Source: Echinometra lucunter (taxonomy: Eukaryota; Echinodermata; Echinoidea; Camarodonta; Echinometridae). Taken from it: DNA of 64,000 bases. Below, piece after piece: positions 12,101 through 24,100 of the stretch. The notes under the pieces were generated by a model. The model had not been told where the DNA came from, made no database searches, and saw nothing but the letters and a program-made list of their open reading frames with translations. Made by a program: the position numbers and the translations under genes. The stretch spans positions 35,144,938 through 35,208,937 of the forward strand of contig CM057151.1 of assembly GCA_029962745.1 (NCBI GenBank), in the 5' to 3' direction. Position 1 is the first letter of the stretch, and each line of letters starts with the position of its first letter.

Positions 12101-15100
12101 TAATTTTCTGTAGGAGGAGAAGTGCAATTATTATCTGCATCTAAACCTTATTTTGAAATTATTGTTCCTTACCTTACTGGTCCTTTTCCTAGACCACCAC
12201 TTACTAAAGATGCAGTCCTATTAATTTTCAAACCAACAGTCTTTTTCAGGACTATCCAAATGATGCAAACTGCAAACCTTTTATGTTAGATATGAATTGT
12301 TTGCTATCTTTTTTTTTTCATAGATGAAGAAACAATCAAACTTCGTCTGGATGTTGTGACTGAGCTAACAGAGAGTGAAGAACTGTTTTACAACTTGCAA
12401 TCGGGTATGAAGTCTGTCATTTTGTGAAATGTGATCAAGTGCTTTGAAAAACAGTATTTTCAAATGAGTGCTTTAAATACATAGTCTTTATATATCTCTA
12501 TCTTATAATACCTCTCTGGTAGTTTTCTTTTTTAGCTGTTTGAAAGATTCCATTATATATGATTTCTCTTTAAAGTCAGTTGTAAACTATTGATATTTGA
12601 ATGTTTTGGTTCTTATATTAGAAACTGTTTGCATCTCACTTCTATTTTCTGGGCAAGGGTGTGTAGGGAACATAATGGATGTGAAAAACTGAAGTTTGAA
12701 AAATAATCATCTGATATAAAAAGGAAGTACAGAGCAAAACCACCTTTGCTCAGTTATACCCTAGTTTAATGTTACAAATCTTTCAAGCATATGTGTCTCT
12801 ATTTTGCATACTTGTATGTTATTTTAGGAAACTATTAGGAACTTCATATCATTTAATTAGAACCTGTATAATGATATGTTAGCCGTTTGGACCATAAGTT
12901 ACAGTGTGATCTGTGAAGCAGGATTATTTTTGTCTCGCCCACCGGAGGTGAAGGCGAGACTAAGGGATCCAAATGTCGTCCGTCCGTCGTCCGTCCGTCG
13001 TCCGTCCGTCGTCCGTCCGTCGTCCGTCCGTCGTCCGTCCGTCGTCCGTCCGTCGTCCGTCCGTCCGTCCGTCACAAACGTTATGAAAGATAACTTGGCA
13101 ACCGTGACTCACTTTTCAACCAAACTTGGGTTGTAGATGCACTAAGGGGACCTGCATGTTATGGTCCAGTCAGAGGTCACATGGTAAGGTCAAAGGTCAT
13201 TTCAGGTCAAACGTTAAAGTTTACGTGCAAGACTCTCTTATGACACAAAACTCTGCAACCGTGACTCACTTTTCAACCAAACTTGGGTTGTAGATGCCCT
13301 AAGCGGACCTGCATGTTATGCTCTAGTCAGAGGTCACATGGTAAGGTCAAAGGTCATTTTAGGTCAAACGTTAAAATTTACGTGCAAGACTCTCTTATGA
13401 CACAAAACTCTGCAACTGTGTGACACTGTTCAATCAAACTTGGGTTGTAGATGCACTAAGGGGACCTGCATCTTATTGTCCAGTCAGAGGTCACATGGTA
13501 AGGTCAAAGGTCATTTCAGGTCAAATGTTAAAGTTGACGTGCAAGACTCTCTTATCACATATAACTTTGCAACCGTGACTCACTTTTCAACCAAACTTGG
13601 GTTGTCGATGCACTGAGGGGACCTGCATGTTATGGTCCAGTCAGAGGTCACATGGTAAGGTCAAAGGTCATTTCAGGTCAAACGTTGAAGTTTACGTGCA
13701 AGACTCTCTTATGACTCAAAACTCTGCAACCGTGTGACACTTATCTATCAAACTTGGGTTGTCGATGCACTAAGGGGACCTGCATGTTATGGTCCAGTCA
13801 TAGGTCACATGGTAAGGTCAAAGGTCATTTCAGGTCAAACATTAAAGTTTACGTGCAAGACTCTCTTATGACACAAAACTCTGCAACCGTGTGACACTTA
13901 TCTATCAAACTTGGGTTGTCGATGCACTAAGGGGACCTGCATGTTATGGTCCAGTCAGAGGTCACATGGTCAGGTCAAAGGTCATTACAGGTCAAACGTT
14001 GAACGGTTAAAGTTTACGTGCAAGACTCTCTTATGACACAAAACTTTGCAACCGTGTCACACTTTTCAGTCAAACTTGGGTTGCAGATCACTAAGGGGAA
14101 GTGCATGTTATCATTCTGTTGGACTTCACATGATAAGGTGAAAGGTCATTGGAGGTCATATGTTACAGATGTTTTCAAATTCTTGAATTTGCTTTTCCTC
14201 TGTCATTTCTTGTATTTCAAACGTTAAAGTTTACCTGCAAGACTCTCTTATGACACATAACTTGGCACATGTTGCTGCAATAGCAACCAAATTTGGGTGA
14301 TAGATGCACTAGGGGTACATTCATGCTATTGTGCTGTTGGAGGTCACATGGTATGGTTAAAGGTCATTTTAGGTCAAACATTAAATTTTACCTGCAAGAC
14401 TTTCTTGTGACATCAAACTTGGTTAGGGATGTACTTAGGGAAACTTTTGTGTTATCTAGTCACGGGTGGGCGAGACACAATCTTCCTATTGGCTTGTTCA
14501 TTAACAATAGGTATTGAGCTGTGAATATTTAATTTTTCTTCATCAAACTGTGATTGTATTTCATCATTGTAATAGTTCTGTCTAGGTTTATTGATGTGGA
14601 CCACCTGCTGTCACTGTGTGTTCAAATCCCTAAAGAAGAGTCAGTGAAATCCTCGGAGCAAAAGATAACCAATATCATCTATCTTAAGCACACTCTGGAA
14701 CTTGTTGAACCCCTCCGTATGGCCTTGCAGTCAGGCCAGTCCAAACTACTTCAAGCCTATCACAAGGTAATAAGAGAAAGAGAGAGGGGGGGGGGAACAG
14801 TTGTTCATTTCTATTTGCAACCATTACTTTTCTTTCTTTGTAATCAGAATGCACATCTAAACTAACTTTAGTTTGCTTTTGTGAATACAAGCTAAAGGGA
14901 CTCTGCACTTGTCAATTTGAATGACACTGCAGAATTCAGATCCTTCTGATTATGACCATACATTATAACTACAGACACTGCAGGATACTCGATTTCAGCA
15001 AATCTTGGAGAAGATTGGTACAGTCATCAATGATGAAACCAGATATCAGAAAGGCACCCTTAACATGAGAACTCAGAAGTGCTTTGCAGTCAAACCTGAA

Positions 15101-18100
15101 ATTAATGGTAAGCATCATTAAACAATCTCCAGAAAAGAAATAACAAAATGTCACTCCAAGATGCAAATCAGTGCTAAAAGAATAAAACATTTTGCAAGCA
15201 TATATGTATGTCATGTGAAAAGTTGGACAAACTTTTTTGCATATTGATGATTTCCTATTAACAAAGCCTTTTTTTTATAAGGTTAATATATATGGCTTAG
15301 CAAATGATTTACATATGCAATATATTGAAATGTTTGTTATGCAATATTTTTAATAGGTTTACTTGATGTTGCAAGAAGGACCTACACAGAGCTAGTCGAT
15401 GACATTTCTGGTAATTGAAATATCTTTATACTGTAACATATCACAACATTAACCTTTTTCATAATTTATGTCTTCTTCTACATCATGCTAAACAGGAATT
15501 TACAATTCATATTTCTCAGAAATAATATGCACAATTTTCTCAAAATTTTATTTGTGACCTTATTCTAGTATAGTAGTACTAGTACTGATATAGAATATGT
15601 GTCCACTTTGGATGAAGGATGATAATGCTTTCCACTCTTCTTTGAGAAAAACAGAATTCTTCATGCTCTTCATAAAGTTCCATACACATTTTCTACTATT
15701 TTTTGCTGAGTAGCCCATTTTCGCAAACTTGTCAATGTTTATCATAGTTAAGGGGGGCAGTGTTGTGAAAATTTTGTTTTAAAATTTATATCTGGATATT
15801 AAAGGGGGTACCTAATGCTGAAACAATGTTCCTTCATTTAAAAGAGCATGATTTTATTAGCAGAAAATCATCTGCCTAACATTTAAAAAAAAGTGGTGTT
15901 GCCAAGAAAAACCCAAAATATGGAAAGATTTCATCCTATTTTTGGCCCCTCAACTGTGTCCCAGTTTCAGTTGGGTACCCACAATGACGTCATTGTGGTT
16001 ACCTTGTCGCGTAATTCTAGCAAAATGCGCACAAGGTATCGTACATATTGTACAGTCTAGTGCGCGCCACTACTGCAATGTGCGAACTGGGTAACCACAT
16101 CTACATCATACCTCATACTCAAATTCTTAGGTCAACCCTTGACAGACCACAAGTGATTTGCCAGAATGCATTGATTTTTATTGAAAATCATCAAATTTTT
16201 AATGTTATTGTTCTTAGAATTCTATACTTGATCATATATATATATAAAAAAAAATTGAACCATTGTGTAATCACTTTAAAGAATGAAAAGAACCAGTTGG
16301 TTGAATTACTGTAGCTTATCTATTGATATAGTCATAGTGAACACTCAGTTGTAAAAATGTATGTAATGTCACACTTTGTCATATTATTCTTTTGTACCTT
16401 GCTCCTCAAAATTCATTATTTTCGCAGAGATGGTTAAGCAGCTATCAGATGAACATGGTCTAATGCTCAGGACAAGTTACAGCACAGCAAGAGGTTTCTT
16501 CATACAGCTCTACTGCCGAGGCAAGTACAACATCCCTGTAGAAGCACTACCATCTGTCTTCATCAAGGTCGTGAAGGCCAAGAATATGCTGAGTTTCACA
16601 ACAACTGATCTGGTAGGTGATTTCAATCTCTGTCATTGTTTTATATTTATTGCATATGCCAGAGGTGCCTGAGCCCTACCCCTTATACCATCATTTGCGA
16701 AAGTTTAAGACAACCTTGGAATTTGTGGGTATTTCAGTAGTTTGGAATACATTCTTTTGTCTCATTGAACGATTACATAACATGTTTTCTACCATTGTTA
16801 GTAGCACAAGAGTATTACAGGGTTCCCGCGGTCATGGAAAACCTGGAAAAGTCATGGAATTTTTCATTTGTTTTTCCAGGCCTGGAAAAGTCATGAAAAA
16901 TGAAAAAATCAAGCTATATCATGGAAAAGTCATGGAAATTAATAAATTTGCTTATTTTGACCTTATGATTCAAAATTATGTATTTTGTGACTTGTTATTT
17001 TAAGCTACTTATTTTTTTCTTTCCGAGCGCTGCCAAACAGTGCAGAGAAATCAGCTCCAAATCATGTTCGGCCGACTCTCTCCCGCCATATAGCATGCAG
17101 CATGTATTTGTTTGTGTGTGATTAGGCTTTGTTTTCCACATAAAATTATTACGCAAAAAAAAAAAAGTGCCGATAGTATTTGTGTGTAGAGTCAAGTGTG
17201 AGCGTGAATCAAGGCTGTATGCCACTCAAAATGTTCCTTCAGCCCGTGCCCTACTTCTAGCATATCGCATACACATTCAAAATATTTCCCCCCAAAAGAA
17301 ACAAAAATAGTTCCACCTCCCCCCCCCCCCCTTACTCGTGCATTCAAGCTTCCGTGTACGTATGTACTGATATTTGTGGCATGATATGCGTGCGGATGAA
17401 TATCAATACATACATGCATTACACGTGAAATGAGAGTTTGTTTTTTTGTGTGCGCGACCGAGTGTGAAAATCACGGAAACTCATTCTTGAATGCCGAGAA
17501 ATATTGTTTTATATAGACTTCGTCTAATTTGGCCTCATTACAGATGTTTTGGATGATAATTTATTGGAATTATTTGGAGCATATTTTTGCGATGAGCAGA
17601 TTGAGACATGAAGATCGACACAATCGTAAGCATGTTTTCCCCAGTCCCATATAATGATTTTGGAGTGGTAATCAAGTGTGTATGTGTTGGCCGTTTTTAT
17701 TTTGTGGAAACTGAGACCGAGTGACACTCGTAATTATAATCGTGAAGATCATACGCGGAAAATTATGAACGTCACCGAGCATTTCAATTCATGGACATAG
17801 AACTATTTTCCCCACATTTACAGGATTTACATGATTTTCTTTGCTTGAGAAATAGTTATTTGGAGCTATTCATTTGTGATGTGATTTGTACATGTACCAG
17901 TTGCAGAATAATTTGAACTCGTGAAATGATGTAGGTCAACACTCGACAGATGGTTGAACGCTTGTTTTGGCTGTTTATTTTTTTATCTGTCAAGTGAAAT
18001 TACTACATTACCACAAGAATCATGCCGGGGAAATGTACATTCACGAACAAGTGGATAACAGACCCTAATTACAGTCAGTGGATTTCTAAGGATGCTGATC

Positions 18101-21100
18101 ATAGCAAGGCAAAATGTGTGATTTGCCACAAATCATTTGATGTTAGCAACATGGGTGAAGCTGCATTAAAGAGTCACATGGCAGGCAAAAAACATAAACA
18201 AAATCTGGCTGCTGTCTCTGAATCTTCAAACCCTGGAAGAATTAACACAATATCATCATATTTTTCAAGTCAGGGGAGCAAGTCATCTTCGACATTAAGT
18301 TCTGAATCTGTACCATCAACTTCAAAGGGTACCTCGAGTGCTACGGATCGAGATATGTCATCTTATCTCACCCCCGATTCTGTGTTCAAAGCAGAACTGA
18401 TATGGACCATGAAACTGATAGATTCTCATAACTCGTATAACTCTGCAAAGAACATTTCCAGTCTATTCGGTTTGATGTTTCCAGACAGTGAAATCGCATC
18501 TAGATTTACATGTGGGGAGGATAAATCAAACTACCTAGCTACATTTGGATTAGCCCCTTACTTCACTGCCCGTATGAAGGATAAAATACGGGGTGCTGAT
18601 GAGTATGTACTGCTATTTGATGAGAGTTTGAACAAGAGCATGCAAATGAAGCAATTAGACATTCATGCAAGATTTTTTGACTCTGGAATTGTAACTACTC
18701 GTTATATTGGATCAGAATTCATGGGACATGCTACAGCCAACGACCTTCATGACAGGATTTTGCCAGTTATTCAAGACTTGGGCACCAGTAACCTAGTACA
18801 ACTATCAATGGATGGTCCAAATGTCAATTGGAAACTCTTCGAACTTCTCTGTGAAGATGTCAGTAAAGAGCACAAGAAAAGCCTCTTGAACATTGGAAGC
18901 TGTGGCATGCACGTAATGCACAATGCATTTCGTAGTGGTTGCATAGGATGTGGGTGGGAGATAGAAGAAACTTTGTGTAGCTTGCATCGTCTTTTCAAGG
19001 ACTCTCCCGCCAGAACAGAGGACTTTGAAAAAGTTACCAACTCAACAACCTTCCCCTTGAAGTTTTGCAGACATCGATGGTTAGAAAACCAGTCTGTCAT
19101 GGCCAGAGCACTGGAGGTAAAGCCAAAATTAGATCAGTATGTTCAGGCAGTGGAAAGGAACCAAGCCCCAAATCCCAAAACGAAGACATGTGAAACTGTC
19201 CGGAGTGCTATCAAGGATCCCCTGTTCGAAGCAAAGGGGGAATTCTTTCTCTCCATTGCGAGAGAAATAGAACCATTTCTGGCAGATTATCAGACAGTCA
19301 GCCCCATGATTCCATTCATTGGAACAGACATTGTCAAAATTCTGAAGAGCCTGATGAGGAGGTTTGTGAAGGATGATATCTTAGCTGCAGCAAGTACGCC
19401 ACTTAGAATCAGTAAGCTAGAGCTGAAAGATGAGAATCTAAAAGACACATCACAAGTTGACATAGGGTTTGCCACAAAGCAAGCAGTCACAAAGGCAAAG
19501 AAAAAAGTCAGTGAGAGAGTCATCTATCAGTTCAGAAATGACTGTCGCAAGTTTCTACTGAATGTGACTAAGAAACTCTTGGAGAAATCGCCAATCAAGT
19601 ATAGTCTTGTACGCACTGCAAAATGGATGGATCCAGAAGAAATACTGAAGGATGGGGCCTCCTGTGAAACAGCTCTTACGGCAACCCTACAAGTCTTGGT
19701 GAATAGTCAGTATGTGAATGGTAGGGACTGTGATAGAATCCTTAGTGAGTATAGGGAAATGATGGCAGGAGAAGTCGTTGACCTTCACAGTTTCAAGAGG
19801 AAGGACATGAGGTTGGACAAGTTCTATGCAGGTGTTGGAGAAAGCAAACAATTAATGAACTTGTGGACAATCATGAAACTTCTCATGTGCTTGTCACATG
19901 GACAGGCAGATGTTGAAAGGGGATTTTCGGTTAACAAGGAGGTGGAAGTAGAAAATCAAAAAGAGAGAACATTGGTCGCAAGAAGGATCATTGTTGATCA
20001 CATACGTACGGCAGGAGGAGTCATGAATGTGGGAATAACCAAGGAAATGCTGTCTCATGCAAAGCAAGCTAGACAGAGGTACAGGACATTTCTGGAGGAA
20101 GAGAAGAAAAAGAGGATGGATGAACTTAAAGGGGAGAAGCGAAAGCTATTGGAGGATGAAATAGACAGCATGAAAAAGCGGAAAGTGCAGCTGGAGAAAG
20201 ATGCATGCTTCCTCCATAAAGAGGCCGACTCCACTGCGGAATTAGCAGAGAAGGGTGGAGACCTGTCACTACTGGCAAAATCCAATGCTATGCGGAGGCG
20301 TGCCCGGGAAAAAGATGCAGAGGCTCAAAATGCTGAGCAGTTAATCAAGATTAAAGAGGGAGAGCTTGTAGATTAGGTGGGTAAAATTGATTACTTTGTT
20401 TCTTTTTATGTCATGACAGTTACATGTAAATATGTTTGTCTCAGAGGTGCTTGAAACAGGTAAATTGCGAGCCATGCGAGGTTAATATTGTCATGGAAAA
20501 TTGACAAAAATGCATGGAAAAGTCATGGAAAAGTCATGGATTTTTTTTTTAATGGAAGGTGCAGGAACCCTGGTATTATGAATCCATTGAAAATAAATGT
20601 ATGTCTGAAAACTAAATATGATTGACTCTGATTTTTCCTTGAGTTTTTGCATTTTGGAAGAGTGGTCTTAAACTTTTGCAGATGATGGTGTTACCAATTA
20701 TGCTATAGACTCTGAATTGGACGAGTTATTTTACAAGAAATGTATTGATTAATGCTGGGACAGTGGAGGATTCTGGGGAGGGAAAAAAAGGTTAAACCCA
20801 TCTAACAATCTACTCAGACATGTATCTGTTTTAATGCTCATTATTCCAATTAAATATAACATCGTAAATGGCAGAAAATGTGTCAAAAGAGTTTTCGAAA
20901 TATTGCTGACTTGCCTTGTTTGTGTTTTTGAGGGCATGTTATAACTGTAATTCTGACGAATGAACTTCTGAACAATGGAAGTGCCTTATGTAGCAAAGTA
21001 TTGTATAATTTAGCTTCACATCTAACTTCTAATTCTCTCTCTTATATTTGTGCCTCACAGATCAAGATGAATGGTAAGTATTAGAGCTTATGAGTGAAAT

Positions 21101-24100
21101 ATATTGCTTATTCTTTTATAGTTAAATGGTTAAATGGTTAAATGGTTGGTTAATTTACCTGACTACTAAGAAAGTATGTGTATGCTTGATAGTAAACAAC
21201 TAGTTGACTGACGGCTTTAAGTCCCCTCTGAAGGACCTGGTAAGGAGGATTAATACTTTACCAAAGGGCATTAGCGCATCAGATTGGTTTTGAAACCGGG
21301 TACTCCCGGTTACGAGACCACTGCTCTACGACTGAGCCACAGCACCTCCTGAGTTAAAATATTTGATTATTCTGTTATAGCTGTTAATACCTTTTTTTTG
21401 AAAGAACATGACAGATACACGATTGAGATCCTTCCAGACTCGGGAAGAACTCTTGAGAATGTAAAAATACTCCATTTTGTAATGATGACAATAACATTGA
21501 TAATGGTTGGATGTAATTTTTTTGTTTTAAATCCCAGGGGATACAAAGTCATGTATGATAGAGTAGTCAAACCTAATAGGTATCAACATCAGCAAAATTT
21601 AGTACTTACTAATTATACCCTCCCCAAACGAAGTTGAAGGGGGTATATAGCAATCAGTATATGGTTGGTCGGTCCATTGCAAATCTTGTGGATCATACGT
21701 ACTTCTTCCACAGTTTTTAAACTATGCTCATGAAATCTGGCACACACATTGGTCTTGTGGTGAGGATGTGCAAGACACATTTTTTAAATGTGTCAGAAAC
21801 TGCGTTGCCATGGTAACTGTGTATTATGGCATTAAATCAGGGAAATATTTCGGATCGAACTACTTCCCCATTTGTAGAGCAATGCTCAGGAAATTTAGCA
21901 CACGCATCACCTTCAGTGATATTTCTGGTTTTGTTTCACTTTGAAAACTTTTTCTGTTTCTTTCTCTGCAGATAGGGTACGAGAGTCACTGAATGAGATT
22001 TACCTCATGACTAATGTGTAAGTAAATCTTAATTCCAATTTTTTTCTTTTATTGATTTTGACTGCAAACCAAATGACTTGGATGAGAAGAAAAGAGACTA
22101 TGAGTTTGATAATTTTTGTCAGATATATTCATGACATAATTGTATTATTACTAATGCATGCTTGATATAAAAGCTAAAACAAATTCAGATTCTTTTTGAT
22201 TATTTATGTTGCATATTCCTTTTTGTGAAAAAGACTTGGTCATTTTCTTTCTTAATTAGTTAAATAAAATGAAGTAACTTTGATGCAAAGAAGATAAAAT
22301 CATGATACATGAAATGAAAACAAACCATTAAGATATTTTTCATTTTCTTTTCCTCTTCCATAAGTGTATTTTTAGGCTGAATATTACCAGATTACGAGAA
22401 TCATTATAAAGAACTGTTTATCACAAGATATTGCAAATGGCAAATGCAAAATTAGAAGCTGATGTAAAATTTGATAATGTAACACTTTTCACATTCATTT
22501 TGCATCACCTTTGCAGTGTTGTCAGTCAACTACTGAATGACATCCGAGAGCATGTAGGCTGCCTATACAAACTGGCTGAATGTGTCTCAGTCATTGATAT
22601 GCTTGTCTCCTTTGCTCATGCATGCACTCTCTCAGACTATGGTACGTATTCTAGTCACTGCGGTTTATGGGTAATTTTGGTTATTTTTATTGACTGCTGA
22701 GCAAGCTTGTGCATACTTGTAAAGGGGCGTTCAGATATGAGGCAACATTGTGGCGCCACAATTTAGTGTACAAGTCTATTTTTTTTTTTTTTTTTTTTTG
22801 CTACCTGGCTGAAAAAAATGCACTCCAATCAAATTCCTAAAAAGTTACTGCAGAATATGTTGTCATGAGATTGTCTGCACAAGTTTTGACAAAGTTCTCT
22901 TTTATTTCAGAGTTGATGCTTTAATGCGTGTTCATTAACATAAGTGGCACCACAATAGCGCCATATCTGAACACTAAAAATTTTGTGGCACCACAATGTT
23001 GCCTCATATCTGAACGCCCCGTTTGTGAGCAGTCAGGGAACTGAATGCTTTCACAAACAAGAACACTGCTGTCTGGATAGTAAGCAAATAATCACCGTTG
23101 GCAAAGGTGATGGACAAACTATCACTTCCGAGGCAATCTGGATGTAGCTATCTTTCCTCAGCTTCGCTTCGGAAAGATAGCGTGTACATCCAGATCATTA
23201 TCGAAATGATCATTTGTCTCGTCACATGAAACCAAAAGATGATTATTTGCTGTATATTCCACATCTGAAACCATATAACTGTGTAGGAAAAAAAAGAAGA
23301 ATATTTTACTTCTCTACAAGGAAAAATGAAGGTTTAAAAACGGAAAGAAGTTCCGACTGCACTAGATGCCTGCTTATTTAGCGCTAGCACGTATCTTGTG
23401 ACAATATACTACACACGCCCGACTTGCTTTGCCTCTCAACAAGTAAGCTAATTGTGACATCACAAAAGAAGCAAAGAATTTGACTGTGATGACAAAATGA
23501 TGGCAAAAATCATCACAGGGGTCATGCACTTTTATTTTGCACGTACTCAAAACTATTGATAACATATGATGACTCTATGGACTGAAGCGATCAGCGAAAC
23601 ACAAAACTGCCATCACTGCAAGGTCATGCACTTTTCTTCTTTCTGATGATTGATGGGGAAACTACACTTTATCACGTTATTCAGTTTTCGACCAATCCTA
23701 CAGCAACATTCTTAGTACGTGGAATATATCGAGAGAATACTTAGAAATCCCTTCTGCAAACAGTGGATAAAACTTTCTTCAGCTTTTGAAGAGTAATGTG
23801 GTTAAGCTGATGAACCCTATGCCCGAGATGATTTGGGCTAAGGTGTATGGAAAATGCATGTTATACTGAAATGAAACCATACATTAAGGTACTTTGAATC
23901 AGTAGACAAAGGTTGTTCAGAAAACTATATTCCAGCCACATGTGGATGGTGATAAACATTTTACTGCTGCACTGATTAGACCTTGCTTTCTTTAGCTGAT
24001 GTGAAACCACTGTTCCTTTGAAGGTTTCTTTCCATGAAGGTAAATCATTTGAAGTCAAAAGACGGTTGTTTTTAGGACTGCACTGTATACCATCCAAGAA

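Noticed and set aside
12876..13136. 86-aa frame rich in [11 protein letters not shown]
   Set aside because: Produced by the 11-bp GTCGTCCGTCC repeat, not a gene.
10953..14482. CRISPR-like regular direct repeats
   Set aside because: Units are 157 bp without unique spacers, in a eukaryotic intron; this is a satellite array.
21275..21350. tRNA gene on the minus strand
   Set aside because: Box A is good, but box B is degenerate and arms do not pair into a cloverleaf; better called a SINE head.
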